Source: Hymenobacter aerilatus (GTDB taxonomy: Bacteria > Bacteroidota > Bacteroidia > Cytophagales > Hymenobacteraceae). Taken from it: 64,000 nt of DNA. The position numbers were made by a program, and so were the translations under genes. This document shows, in pieces, positions 24,572-34,052 of this stretch. Below the pieces are notes generated by a model, which made no database searches, had not been told where the DNA came from, and worked only from the letters and a program-made list of their open reading frames with translations. The stretch spans positions 2,584,501 to 2,648,500 of the forward strand of contig NZ_CP095053.1 of assembly GCF_022921095.1 (NCBI RefSeq). The letters run 5' to 3'. Each line of letters opens with the position of its first letter. Within the stretch, counting starts at the first letter, position 1.

Positions 24572-27430
24572 CTAGTGCTGCACTACCAGGCGCGTGGTTT
24601 GCTGCTGCGTGCCGGCTTGCAGGCGCACGAAGTAGATACCGTTGGCCAGGTTGGCTACAGGCAGGGCTAGCTCGTGGGCACCGCTGGTCTGGCGGCCTGC
24701 TACGGGTACCGTGCGCACGGTGGCGCCCAGCATGTTTTGCACCGTCACGGTGACGGTAGGCACGGCGGCGCTTAGCTCGTAGTAGAGCGTGGCGGCGCCA
24801 CCCGTGGGATTGGGCGAGGCCAGCAGCTTGAGGCCGCTTACTGCCTGCGCACTCTTCACAGGCAGCACCGAGTTGGCGGGCTTGGTAATAGGCTTGCTGG
24901 TATACACGAAGTACTCGCCGGGTTGCAATGTGATGGTCGCATTGGCATCGGCCACATTCATCGGCGTGCTGGTAAGGTAGTTATACCACGTACCAGTTTG
25001 CTGAAACTTGGGGTTGATGGTGGTGGCTGTCACGCCGAAGTTGCCGAGCACCGTCACGCTCAGGTCATTGTTGGATAGGTGAATGGCCTTGGCCTGCCCG
25101 GTTAGCTCCTGCGAAAAGGCGGTAGGCGCCGTAAATACCGGCTGTTTTTTCAACGCAATCAGGGCGCGGTAGGTGTCATAGAGGTGGCGACGGTCGGCCT
25201 GGCGGTAGTACTCCCAGCGGATGGGCTTGTTGCCGGTGCGGCCGTTTTCGTTGATGCTTACCTCGTACCCCACCTCACCGAACTGCCAAATCAAGCGTGG
25301 ACCAGGCACCGTGAAGAAGAAGGCAGCCGCCATCTCGTTGCGCTTCAAAGCCGTAGCCAGATCTTTCACGCTGTACGTTCCGTTGCTGTTGCCGTAGCTT
25401 AGGTTTTCGAACATCAAGCGCTCCTCATCGTGGCTTTCCATATAGGTCACGAGGTTGGGCTCCATCCAATCGCGCTGCCGGTAATAGCCCCAGTTGAAGT
25501 CCCATCCGTCGCTGTAACCTAGTGCGGCTTGCTTGTAGTTGTAGTGCAGATTACCCCACAGCATCAGTCCAATAGCTGATAGCGCCTTCTCCTCGTCATT
25601 GCTACCCAAATGCTCCAAAATGGGGTAGGCAGTGGCACTTACGCTAGCTATGTAGTCGTGGTAGTCCTTCCAGATGGCTACGCGTGAGGCATCATATTGA
25701 CCCCAGGCGTCGTACGTAGCGCCGTTTTCGGCTGTGCCTACATCGCGTTGTGTGAAGCCTTTCGAAAGGTCGAAGCGGTAGCCGTCGATATGGTATTCCT
25801 CCAACCAAAACTGCATCACGCGCTTGCTGAAATAGCGTGTGTAGGCGCTTTCGTGGTTGAAATCGTAGCCTACGTTGGCGGGGTGCTTGGCCGTTTGGTT
25901 GAACCACGGGCTGTTCGCGGCGGGCTTATTCCCATCAAAATACAGCTGCACCATCGGCGACTGGCCGAAGGAGTGGTTGAGCACCATGTCTAGCACCACG
26001 GCAATGCCGCGGCGGTGACACTCGTCAACCAACTTTTTAAGGTCGTTTTTGGTGCCGTAGTATTTGTCGGGGGCGAAGTAGAACGAGGGGTTGTACCCCC
26101 AGCTTTCGTTGCCCTCAAACTCGTTGATGGGCATCAGCTCCAGCACGTTCACGCCCAGGCGCTGGAGGTAGGCCAGCGAGTCGGTCACCGTTTTATAGTC
26201 GTGGCGGGCCACAAAGTCGCGCACGAGCAACTCGTATATCACCATGTTGGTGCGGGCCGGGCGCTGGAAGTTGGTCGTAGTCCAGGTATAGGGTGTCTGG
26301 TTGGTTTGCAGCACCGATACAATGCCGGTGGTCTTGCCTGTCGGGTAGGCTTTCAGGTTGGGGTAGGTCACGGCCGGGATGTACTGGTCGTTGTTGGGGT
26401 CCAGCACTTTCTCGGTGTAGGGGTCGGCGATGCGCAGGCTGCCGTCTACCAAGTACTGGTAGGCGTATTCCTGGCCCGGCGTGAGGCCCTCAATCTGTAC
26501 CCACCAGCGGCCATTCTCGGCATCGTTGGCATCGGTGCGTTTCATTAGGGTAGCGGCCGTGGGCTGCCAGTTGTTGAATTCGCCAATTACGTACACGCTT
26601 TGCTTGCCGGGCGCCGTGAGACTCAGAACAACAGAAGTACCGCCGTTCAGGTAGGTCACCCCATCCTTCTTCGCGCCGGTAGGTAGGGCAGCCGTGGTGA
26701 TGGTAGGCTGCACAAGTAGTAGGCGCTGATCCGTAACGGTAGTAGTGCCGTTGGTGGCCGTGAGCATCAGCGTATTAATACCGGGCTGCGTGACAGCCAC
26801 CGTAGCCGACAGCGAGGTAGCGTTGGCCTGCTGCGCCACCTGCGTGCCGTTGAGCGTGAGCGTGAGGGTAGCCGCCGCCGAGGCCGTAGCCGTCACGGCT
26901 ACCGAGCCGCCGCTCACCAGCACCGGATTGTTGTTGCTCGTGGCCGGCGACGTGATACTGGCCTGCAAAGCCGTAGTCTGCGACACGTCTACGAAAATAT
27001 CCGTGTTGCCAGCGCCTTTACCTTCGGGTGTGCCATTGGCCCCGCGAAACACCATAGCCAGTTGCCGCACGATTTCGCCCGAACCCTTCAGGCCAGGATA
27101 GTAGTCTTCGGGCACGAAGGTGATGCTGTAGCGATGGTTGCCCAGTGCCGTCATCTTTTCAGCCGCAATGGGCGTACCGAAGCCGTTGGTATTCTTCACG
27201 TGCTTCCAGTCGCTGGGCGTGGTGCTCAGGTTGGTGATGACGCCAGTGTAGATGTATACGTCGCCGGTGTAGTTGGCCATGCCGGCGTTGCCTTTAGTGG
27301 CATCAAAGGTGAGCGTTACCTGCTCCGTTGCGCGGAAGAAGGTAGGCGTAGCCGTTACCACCTGCGCCCAGGCGGCGGGGGCGCCGCTCAGCACAGCCAG
27401 CAAAAGCCAGAGGAGTCGAAGTGTTTTCAT
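24572..27430 (-). CDS. Secreted alpha-amylase (GH13) with type IX sorting domain
   Basis: Enzyme of 952 residues hydrolysing alpha-glucans outside the cell. After the signal peptide (ending AAWAQ) come one or two beta-sandwich domains and a CBM48-like module (VYVIGEFNNWQPTAATLMKR). The GH13 barrel follows, with VLDMVLNHSFG, the nucleophile Asp in DGYRFDLSKGF, the acid/base Glu in YPILEHLGSND and the third carboxylate in YMESHDEERL. The last 80 residues (LLASPNPTGGAATLYYEL to LVVQH) form a type A sorting domain for the type IX secretion system. An operator half-site overlaps its promoter start. Confidence 0.95.
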   Translation of the reverse strand: MKTLRLLWLLLAVLSGAPAAWAQVVTATPTFFRATEQVTLTFDATKGNAGMANYTGDVYIYTGVITNLSTTPSDWKHVKNTNGFGTPIAAEKMTALGNHRYSITFVPEDYYPGLKGSGEIVRQLAMVFRGANGTPEGKGAGNTDIFVDVSQTTALQASITSPATSNNNPVLVSGGSVAVTATASAAATLTLTLNGTQVAQQANATSLSATVAVTQPGINTLMLTATNGTTTVTDQRLLLVQPTITTAALPTGAKKDGVTYLNGGTSVVLSLTAPGKQSVYVIGEFNNWQPTAATLMKRTDANDAENGRWWVQIEGLTPGQEYAYQYLVDGSLRIADPYTEKVLDPNNDQYIPAVTYPNLKAYPTGKTTGIVSVLQTNQTPYTWTTTNFQRPARTNMVIYELLVRDFVARHDYKTVTDSLAYLQRLGVNVLELMPINEFEGNESWGYNPSFYFAPDKYYGTKNDLKKLVDECHRRGIAVVLDMVLNHSFGQSPMVQLYFDGNKPAANSPWFNQTAKHPANVGYDFNHESAYTRYFSKRVMQFWLEEYHIDGYRFDLSKGFTQRDVGTAENGATYDAWGQYDASRVAIWKDYHDYIASVSATAYPILEHLGSNDEEKALSAIGLMLWGNLHYNYKQAALGYSDGWDFNWGYYRQRDWMEPNLVTYMESHDEERLMFENLSYGNSNGTYSVKDLATALKRNEMAAAFFFTVPGPRLIWQFGEVGYEVSINENGRTGNKPIRWEYYRQADRRHLYDTYRALIALKKQPVFTAPTAFSQELTGQAKAIHLSNNDLSVTVLGNFGVTATTINPKFQQTGTWYNYLTSTPMNVADANATITLQPGEYFVYTSKPITKPANSVLPVKSAQAVSGLKLLASPNPTGGAATLYYELSAAVPTVTVTVQNMLGATVRTVPVAGRQTSGAHELALPVANLANGIYFVRLQAGTQQQTTRLVVQH

Positions 27431-27509
27431 TCAGACGTTAAAAAAGTGGGAATTTGAAAAGAAAGACGGCAGCAGACCCAAGCAAAAAACGCTGTTTTCC
27501 GGCTCCGTA

Positions 27510-27554
27510 ATCGTTTGCATAGTAAAGGTACGCATTGTCTTTTCCCAGTATCAA
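27510..27554 (-). promoter_or_regulatory. Amylase promoter with LacI-type operator half-palindrome (site D)
   Basis: On the minus strand TTG (27554-27552), 20 bases, TACCTTTA (27531-27524, one mismatch), then TGCAAACGAT (27519-27510) over the expected transcription start. The operator sequence is identical, as ATCGTTTGCA on the plus strand, to 14576-14585 in the susC leader. Confidence 0.6.
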
Positions 27555-27610
27555 ATTGCACCCGGGTTTTGTGCGTAGTTTTGCATTTTGCTATTGCCTG
27601 CTCTGCCGTA

Positions 27611-28612
27611 ATGCCACTTTTCCGCTCTGTTTGCTACCCTTTTACGTGCTGGAGTACCCTGCTGCTACTGTTGAGCCTACCTCACCTGCCAGTACAAGCA
27701 CAGGTGGTTGCCGGGTTGCGCACGCAGCCCTATCGTTCTGCTTTTTCTTACACGGCGCCTACCCCCGTTCCGCAGCTTACCCTACCCGATTCAGTGCGGC
27801 AAGCCCGCCTTAACCGCCGCCTACCCCTGTTGGCCGGTGGACTGGTCGTTACTTACGCGGGCCTTACTTATGGCCTCAGCAAAGCCTGGTACACGGGCGA
27901 GCGGAGCAGCTTTCATTGGTTCAATGATTTTCCGGAGTGGAAGCAGATGGACAAAGCCGGCCATTTCTGGGGGGCCTTTCACGAGAGTCGGGGTGCCGTG
28001 GACATGTTGCGCTGGGCGGGTCTTGACGACCGTAAGGCTATCTGGTACGGCGGCTTTGTGGGATTCTTACTGCAAAGCCCTATCGAAATTCTTGATGGCC
28101 ACGACCCTAAGTACGGCGCCTCGGCCACCGATCTGGCGGCTAATTTCCTGGGCTCGGTGGGGCTGATTGGGCAGCAGCTGGCCTGGAATGAGGTGCGCAT
28201 TATGCCTAAAGTATCCTTCCGAACCACGCGCTACGCGCCCATGCGCCCCAACGTACTGGGCCGCTCATTTGCCGAGCGTCTGTTGAAAGACTACAACGGC
28301 CAGACCTATTGGCTGGCCGTAGATGTAGGTGCCTTTATGCCTGCCACCTCGCGCTGGCCCCGCTGGCTACAGCCGGCAGTGGGCTACGGTGCCCAGCAAA
28401 TGGTCTACAACGATGCCAACGCCAACGCCGCCCTGGGCCTGCGCGCCTACCGCCAATACTACCTTTCCCTCGACGTAGACCTCCGCCATATTCCTACCCG
28501 CAGCAAACTATTGCGCCGCGTGTTCTACGTAGCCAGCATTTTCCACCTGCCCGCGCCGGCTCTGGAATACAGCAACCGGCGCGGCCTGGTGTTGCACGGG
28601 CTGTATCATTAG
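27611..28612 (+). CDS. DUF2279 family protein, exported
   Basis: Protein of 333 residues. ATG 27611 gives a signal peptide (LLLLLSLPHLPVQAQ), whereas an upstream alternative start would not. The conserved DUF2279 core MDKAGHFWGAFHESRG and LLQSPIEILDGHDPKYGASATDLAAN is clear. It resembles the membrane-associated YfiM-like group of unknown function, with DK-GH and ExxDG residues suggestive of a membrane-embedded or metal site. A -7-like box TAGTTTTG (27576-27583) precedes it. It is transcribed divergently from the amylase gene. Confidence 0.85.
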   Translation: MPLFRSVCYPFTCWSTLLLLLSLPHLPVQAQVVAGLRTQPYRSAFSYTAPTPVPQLTLPDSVRQARLNRRLPLLAGGLVVTYAGLTYGLSKAWYTGERSSFHWFNDFPEWKQMDKAGHFWGAFHESRGAVDMLRWAGLDDRKAIWYGGFVGFLLQSPIEILDGHDPKYGASATDLAANFLGSVGLIGQQLAWNEVRIMPKVSFRTTRYAPMRPNVLGRSFAERLLKDYNGQTYWLAVDVGAFMPATSRWPRWLQPAVGYGAQQMVYNDANANAALGLRAYRQYYLSLDVDLRHIPTRSKLLRRVFYVASIFHLPAPALEYSNRRGLVLHGLYH

Positions 28613-28950
28613 GTCCGACTGACGGATTCCCTTGGAGTTTCCGGATTTCGCGGATTTTGTGGCTGCTCGCTACGCCAACCAACCTGGCGCTACAAGCAAA
28701 GGCTGCTACGTTCTACTTTTCTCGTCTGTCTACGCCAACGCCGCGGCACACCTTCTCGACCGCCGTATTTGCTACGTTTTACTTTTCTCGTCTGGCTCCC
28801 CCTCTCCTTTTCGGAGAGGGGGCCGGGGGTGAGGCGCACCGTTGAACGCACCACCTAGCCAACAACTCACAACGCACCAAGCAACGCTGCCACCGTTTGG
28901 CCGTTACTTTTGTTGTATTCTGAAATTGAACCCACCCCCTCATAAACGAA
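28613..28950. repeat. Intergenic region with direct repeat and family D hairpin
   Basis: No gene is recognised. A 24-base direct repeat (28705-28728 and 28771-28794, one mismatch, starting GCTACGTT) is followed by a hairpin ccccctctcc/ggagaggggg with the tail ggccgggggtgaggcgc (28794-28836). The same hairpin plus tail recurs in reverse orientation at 47218-47263. A -7 box TACTTTTG (28905-28912) probably serves the next gene. Confidence 0.75.
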
Positions 28951-30048
28951 ATGCAAGTAGGAGATAGAGTGCGGCTGCTGACCGGCCGCGAAGAAGGTAT
29001 TGTTACCCGCCTGCTCGACAACGATCTGGTAGAAGTAGCCATTGATAATGATTTCACGATTCCGGTGCTGCGCCGGGAGGTGGTGGTAGTGGCTGCCGAG
29101 GAGCAGAAAGCCTTCGGGCAAACGGCGGCAGCCGTGGCCAACGAGCGCAAAGCCGCTAGCACCGGCGCTGCCCGCGCCGCGCAGGCCGCTGGCGAAAAAC
29201 CCGCACCGACTGCGGCTGCGGCCAAGAAAGGCAGCAGCCCTACCCCACCACCCGCGAAGATTGCGAAGGGACTATACTTGGCTTTGGTGCACCAGTCGCC
29301 AGAGCTGCTAGCCGTGCACGTCATCAACAACACCGACGCCGATGCGCTCTACACCTATGGCGAGGAGCGCTCCGATGGCACCTACCGCGGCCTGGCCTCC
29401 GATAAGCTAGGCCCCAAAGCCGCCAGCAAGCCCCTGGGTCACTGGCACCTAAAGGATTTCGACAAGTGGCCGGCCGTACTGGTGCAGCTTCTCCCCCACC
29501 AGCTCAACGGCACCACAGCCTACGAGCTGCTGAGCAAGCGTACTCAGTTTAAAGCAGCTACCTTTTATAAAAGCCGTCAGCAAGCGCCAGTGCTCCAGAA
29601 GGAGGCCTATCTCTTCCAGCTCGACGAGAAACCCGCCGCGCCCCTTGCGCCCCCTACCCCCGAGAAGCTGGCCGAGACCCTAAAGGCCCAGCTTTCCGGC
29701 GATGCGCCCGCCAAGCCCGCTGCCGTGGCTCCCGCCCCTGAGCCCGTGAAGGCCATTGTGGCCCCGCCGCACGAGCTAGATCTGCACATTGAAGCCTTGC
29801 GCCCCGAGGGCGCTGAAGGTCTCAGCAACACAGCCATGCTCAAACTTCAAATGGATACGTTTGAGGATGCCCTGTCGCGGGCGTTGGCCACCAACATGCA
29901 CGAAATCGTGTTTATCCACGGCGCTGGCAATGGCACACTGCGCAAGGAAATTCACAAGCACTTGAGCCGAAATAAGGACATCAAGTTTTTTGAGGATGCC
30001 CGCAAGGAAAAGTTTGGTTACGGTGCTACGTTGGTGCGGCTGAAGTAA
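28951..30048 (+). CDS. DUF2027/Smr-domain protein
   Basis: Protein of 365 residues. The N-terminal part (1-50, MQVGDRVRLLTGREEGIV) is an SH3-like fold as in DUF2027. A low-complexity Ala/Pro linker follows, then a central beta-rich domain (ALVHQSPELLAVHVINNTD). A C-terminal Smr domain (about 280-365) has HELDLHIEAL, FIHGAGNGTLRKEIHKHL and the final GATLVRLK. Smr domains, named after MutS2, bind or nick nucleic acids; here the family GxGxG loop reads GAGNG. The combination is common in Bacteroidota, and its exact role is not established. Confidence 0.9.
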   Translation: MQVGDRVRLLTGREEGIVTRLLDNDLVEVAIDNDFTIPVLRREVVVVAAEEQKAFGQTAAAVANERKAASTGAARAAQAAGEKPAPTAAAAKKGSSPTPPPAKIAKGLYLALVHQSPELLAVHVINNTDADALYTYGEERSDGTYRGLASDKLGPKAASKPLGHWHLKDFDKWPAVLVQLLPHQLNGTTAYELLSKRTQFKAATFYKSRQQAPVLQKEAYLFQLDEKPAAPLAPPTPEKLAETLKAQLSGDAPAKPAAVAPAPEPVKAIVAPPHELDLHIEALRPEGAEGLSNTAMLKLQMDTFEDALSRALATNMHEIVFIHGAGNGTLRKEIHKHLSRNKDIKFFEDARKEKFGYGATLVRLK

Positions 30049-30077
30049 GCGGCAACTGATGGTTGGCTAGCGAAACA

Positions 30078-30187
30078 CGTCTGTCATCCTGAGCAGCGCG
30101 AAGGACCTTCTCACGTGTGAACGATACTCGTAACAACGACTCGTTTATACGTGAGAAGGTCCTTCCCGCTGCTCAGGATGACAGACG
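30078..30187. repeat. Inverted repeat, family A
   Basis: The outer arms cgtctgtcat/atgacagacg enclose GTCATCCTGAGCAGCGCGAA arms with minor mismatches. The loop contains GAACGATACTCGTAACAACG, like other family A copies. It lies between the Smr protein gene and the M1 peptidase gene. Confidence 0.9.
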
Positions 30188-30247
30188 CTTTGGTTAATGC
30201 CTCATACATCTGAAACAGCTAGGCGCGCTTATTGCGTACTCCATATC

Positions 30248-32119
30248 ATGTTTCGCACCCCTTCTCTCGCTTCTCTTCTGGTGCTTGGCTCCTTTGCGGT
30301 GCAGGCCCAGCAGCCCCTACCCATCCCGCGCAACCTAGCCGACACCTACGCCAAAGGCACCCGCGCTGAAAGCGGCCTGCCTGGCCCTAACTATTGGCAG
30401 AACACCGCTGATTATACTATTAAGGTCAATTTCAATCCAACTACGCGCCTGTTAAAAGGCACCGTAGATATTGCCTACCAGAACAACAGCCCCGACTCGT
30501 TGCGGCAGTTGGTATTCAAGCTTTACCCTAACATTTACCAGAAAGGCGCGCCCCGCGACTCGCGCTTTTCCCCCGCCGACCTCACCGACGGCGTGCAGAT
30601 TGAGCAGCTGACCATCAACGGCCAGGTCACCGACGAAAGCCAGCGCCGCATCGATGCCACCAACATGACGGTGCCCGTGCGCCAGGCCATTGGCCCCAAG
30701 CAAACGGCCCGCGTGACGGTAGCCTATTCCTACACCCTCAACAAAGGCTCGCACCAGCGCACTGGCGAAGTAGAGCCTGGGGCGGCCTTTGTGGCCTATT
30801 TCTTCCCGCGCATCGCGGTGTACGACGACATCGACGGCTGGAACCGCATTCCGTACACCGGCTCGGCGGAGCTCTACAACGACTTCTGCAACTTCAAGGC
30901 AGACATCACCGTGCCCAAGGATTTCGTGGTGTGGGCCACCGGCACGCTCACCAACACCCAGCAGGTATTGCAGAAGAAATACGCGCAGCGCCTGCAAGAT
31001 GCGGAGCGGAAAGACGACATCATCACGATTATCAGCGCTGCCGAGGCCAAACGCAAGGGCATCACGGCAAACAACGCGCAGAATACCTGGCACTTTGAGG
31101 CCCAGGACGTGGTAGATTTCGTGTTTGCTACCTCCGACCATTATGCCTGGCAGGCCAGCAGCTTAGTGGTAGACCCCGCCACCAAGCGCCGCACCCGCGT
31201 AGATGCCGCCTACAATCCCAAGCATAAGGATTTTGAGGAGGTAGTACATTTTGCCCGCCGCACAGTGGAGGCCATGAGCTACACGTTTCCGAAGTGGCCC
31301 TTCCCCTACCCTCACGAAACCGTATTCGACGGCCTCGACCAGATGGAGTACCCCATGATGGTGAACGACAATCCCACCAAAACCCGCGAGGACGCCATCA
31401 CCCTCACCGACCACGAGATCTTCCACACGATGTTCCCATTCTACATGGGCACCAACGAAACCAAGTACGGCTGGATGGACGAGGGTTGGGCCACCATCGG
31501 CGAGTGGATCATCTCCCCCCTCATCGACCCCAAGGTAGTGGACGAATACGGTGTGGCCCCCTACGCCCGCTCTGCCCACACCGAGCAGGATATGCCCATC
31601 GTCACGCTCACCACGCAGCAGTCGGGCGTGCCGTTCTACCTCAACTCCTACCCCAAGCCGGCGCTGGGCTACCTCTACGTGAAGGATATGCTTGGCGACG
31701 AGTTATTCACGAAAGCGCTACACACCTACATTCGCAACTGGCACGGCAAGCACCCCATGCCCTACGATTTCTTCAACTCGATGAACGCCGGGGCGGGCCA
31801 AAACATGAACTGGTTCTGGCAGCGCTGGTTTTTCGACAGCGGCTATCCTGACCTGGCCATCCAAACCGTGACCAAGCAAGCTACCGGCTACCAGGTTGTT
31901 GTAGCCGCCAAAGGCACCAAGCCCGTTCCTGTAGACCTCACCGTAACCTTCACAGACGGCACCACCACCAAATTGCACCGCTCCGTAGCCGCATGGCAGT
32001 CCGGCAATACCTCCGTCACGCTGGATATCCCTACCAACAAAACGGCCAAGCGCATGGTGCTGGGTAGCACCTACGTGCCGGATAGCTTTCCGAAGGATAA
32101 TGTGTGGGAGGGTAGGTAG
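30248..32119 (+). CDS. Secreted M1 family metallopeptidase
   Basis: Zinc aminopeptidase-like protein of 623 residues. ATG 30248 gives a signal peptide (LASLLVLGSFAVQAQQ). The N-terminal beta domain (YTIKVNFNPTTRLLKGTVDIAYQN) matches M1 enzymes. The zinc site is HEIFH, followed after 18 residues by the Glu of DEGWAT. The substrate loop reads DQMEYPMMVND, where classic aminopeptidases have GAMEN. Secretion suggests peptide scavenging. A small low-GC membrane protein gene starts 3 bases after its stop. Confidence 0.93.
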   Translation: MFRTPSLASLLVLGSFAVQAQQPLPIPRNLADTYAKGTRAESGLPGPNYWQNTADYTIKVNFNPTTRLLKGTVDIAYQNNSPDSLRQLVFKLYPNIYQKGAPRDSRFSPADLTDGVQIEQLTINGQVTDESQRRIDATNMTVPVRQAIGPKQTARVTVAYSYTLNKGSHQRTGEVEPGAAFVAYFFPRIAVYDDIDGWNRIPYTGSAELYNDFCNFKADITVPKDFVVWATGTLTNTQQVLQKKYAQRLQDAERKDDIITIISAAEAKRKGITANNAQNTWHFEAQDVVDFVFATSDHYAWQASSLVVDPATKRRTRVDAAYNPKHKDFEEVVHFARRTVEAMSYTFPKWPFPYPHETVFDGLDQMEYPMMVNDNPTKTREDAITLTDHEIFHTMFPFYMGTNETKYGWMDEGWATIGEWIISPLIDPKVVDEYGVAPYARSAHTEQDMPIVTLTTQQSGVPFYLNSYPKPALGYLYVKDMLGDELFTKALHTYIRNWHGKHPMPYDFFNSMNAGAGQNMNWFWQRWFFDSGYPDLAIQTVTKQATGYQVVVAAKGTKPVPVDLTVTFTDGTTTKLHRSVAAWQSGNTSVTLDIPTNKTAKRMVLGSTYVPDSFPKDNVWEGR

Positions 32120-32122
32120 ATT

Positions 32123-32533
32123 ATGGGTATCTTACTAATGCTTGCGCTGCTATTAGCTACTATTGCTTGGTGTCGAGCTATGTTGGCGATAGTTATTACC
32201 TCTTCTCAAACAAGTCTAAAAGTAATATTCATCAGAATTTTCTTAGCTATTACGCTGATAATTTGGCCGATAATAATGTGGAGTACTACACGCAGTATAT
32301 ATACTTTCGGTCCGCCGTTCATCTATATGCTCTTTTCAGTTTTTGTCCCCTGCACTGTAGGTGAAATCCTATTAAGCTCTAAGACTAGAAGACCTAGAGG
32401 AAACCGTTTTTTCGTAGCACATTCACTATTTTTAGCAGTAAGTGTGGTCTTCCCTTTCATACTTACTTACTATTTCATAATGCCTGAAAGTATGAGTATA
32501 CACGTCCTCCTAGGTTTAGAACCTTATCATTAA
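32123..32533 (+). CDS. Small membrane protein of unknown function, low GC
   Basis: Hypothetical protein of 136 residues with four hydrophobic segments (about 2-20, 33-53, 60-82 and 98-120). No family is recognised. The base composition is clearly more AT-rich than both neighbours, and codon use is unlike them (many ATA, TTA and AGA codons), which suggests recent acquisition. The start is only 3 bases after the M1 peptidase stop, so it may be cotranscribed. A strong hairpin terminator follows. Confidence 0.6.
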   Translation: MGILLMLALLLATIAWCRAMLAIVITSSQTSLKVIFIRIFLAITLIIWPIIMWSTTRSIYTFGPPFIYMLFSVFVPCTVGEILLSSKTRRPRGNRFFVAHSLFLAVSVVFPFILTYYFIMPESMSIHVLLGLEPYH

Positions 32534-32534
32534 A

Positions 32535-32570
32535 AAAGGCCGCCGCAACCCACGTTGCGGCGGCCTTTTT
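32535..32570. terminator. Bidirectional terminator
   Basis: Perfect stem aaaaggccgccgcaac / gttgcggcggcctttt with a short loop and T-runs on both strands. It lies between the membrane protein gene (+) and the subtilase gene (-). Confidence 0.93.
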
Positions 32571-32589
32571 ATGTAATAGCACATCTATT

Positions 32590-33816
32590 CTACAAATGCG
32601 CAATCGGATCGGCGTTGCCGTCGGGGTCGTTTTTCACGGTGCCGCTGGTAGTGAAGCTCTTACCTCGTAGCAGCAGCACACCGGCCATGTGCGGGCTAGC
32701 CATAGAGGTGCCGCTGATGGTGTTGTACCCACCACCTAGCCAGGTAGACTGAATATTCACACCAGGCATGCAGTAGTCCACCGGTGGGTTGCCGAAGTTG
32801 GAGAAGGAAGCCCAGCTGTCGGAGCTGTTCATGGCCGAGATGGTGTAGATGTTGGGTCCATTCACGCGGGCGGGCGAGTGATTGTTAGCGTTGTCGGTTT
32901 CGTTGCCGGCGGCCAAGGCAAACAGTACCCCACCTTGCGAGGCGCGTAGCACGGCATCGTCCAGGGCCTGCGATACGCCGCCACCCAGGCTCATGTTGGC
33001 CACGTCGCCAGCTTTGCCGTTGGCCGCTACGTAGTCGACGCCGGCAATAACGCCGGAGTTGGAGCCGCTCCCGCGCGAGTCGAGCACACGCACTGCCACC
33101 ACTGAGGCACCTGCTGCTACCCCTACCACCCCAATATTATTGTTGCGGGCCGCAATAGTGCCCGCCACGTGCGTGCCGTGGCCGTTGCCATCATCAGGCG
33201 ACGTATAGCCTTTGCCGCTGGTGAGGAATGAGCGGCTGCGCGTGACGTCTACATTTAGGTCGGGGTGGTCTAGGTCAATGCCGGAATCAATTACCCAAGC
33301 TGTTTTACCGGTACCATCGCCGTAGCCTACCCGTGCAATGCCATAGGGAATGGTTTGGGCAGCTGGCGCAGTGCCTCCACCGCCTGGTTTACCCAGCGAA
33401 ATCACTTGATCTTGCTCTATATACGCCACGCTGGCATCCATACGTAGCGCCGCAGCCTCGGCGGCCGTCAGCTTAGCCGAAAAGCCTTTCAACACGTGAC
33501 CGTAGGCGTGGCCCACCGCTTGCTCGTTCAACCCACGCGCTTTCAGCAAACCATAGGCTTTGGCTTTCACTTTCCGCACTTTGCCTTCGTAGTTGTCGGC
33601 TGAAGTGGTAGCTACGGCATCCTCTTTCAACACCACAATGTATTGCCCGGGCAACACATCATCGGCTGATTTTGCATCGTTTGTCACGGTGGCTACTACC
33701 GGGTCCGAGGGCATTGCCATTTCGTCGGAGCAAGAAGACAAAGCCGCGGAGCCAGCCATTACTGTAGCTATTACTGCCCAAGAGGACAGACGCAAGTGAT
33801 GTACTTTTTTCTGCAT
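32590..33816 (-). CDS. Subtilisin-like serine protease (S8), lipoprotein
   Basis: Protein of 408 residues. From the start at 33816 a signal peptide ends in the lipobox ALSSC, predicting a membrane-anchored or surface lipoprotein. The I9-type propeptide (about 45-130) includes GQYIVVLKEDA and VLKGFSAKLTAAEA. The catalytic triad is complete: Asp in WVIDSGIDLDHPD, His in NGHGTHVAGTIAA and Ser in SGTSMASPHMAG. ALAAGNET supplies the oxyanion Asn. The domain is close to proteinase K/thermitase types, and no sorting domain follows. Confidence 0.95.
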   Translation of the reverse strand: MQKKVHHLRLSSWAVIATVMAGSAALSSCSDEMAMPSDPVVATVTNDAKSADDVLPGQYIVVLKEDAVATTSADNYEGKVRKVKAKAYGLLKARGLNEQAVGHAYGHVLKGFSAKLTAAEAAALRMDASVAYIEQDQVISLGKPGGGGTAPAAQTIPYGIARVGYGDGTGKTAWVIDSGIDLDHPDLNVDVTRSRSFLTSGKGYTSPDDGNGHGTHVAGTIAARNNNIGVVGVAAGASVVAVRVLDSRGSGSNSGVIAGVDYVAANGKAGDVANMSLGGGVSQALDDAVLRASQGGVLFALAAGNETDNANNHSPARVNGPNIYTISAMNSSDSWASFSNFGNPPVDYCMPGVNIQSTWLGGGYNTISGTSMASPHMAGVLLLRGKSFTTSGTVKNDPDGNADPIAHL

Positions 33817-34038
33817 GATACTGAAACTTGGAGGAAAGGAAGGAATGAAAATAAGCGATGCACTTCCCACTCAAGTCATAATCAGAAATCGATTACGAAC
33901 CGAATGGTCTCATCAAACTATCCCTTTTATTAATTTTTTCATATCATATTGCAGAAAATAATTCTGCTCTTATATTCAATAACCACTCTATTACTTTTGC
34001 ACTTTAGCACGTTGGCTGCTTTCCTAGCAGCGTTGCGC

Positions 34039-34046
34039 TATCTTTG
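34039..34046 (+). promoter_or_regulatory. -7 box of rnpB
   Basis: TATCTTTG fits TANNTTTG and lies 6 bases before the first base of the RNase P RNA P1 helix, exactly where a Bacteroidota -7 box should be. A TTG is present only at 24-base spacing (34012-34014). Confidence 0.65.
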
Positions 34047-34052
34047 CATCCG

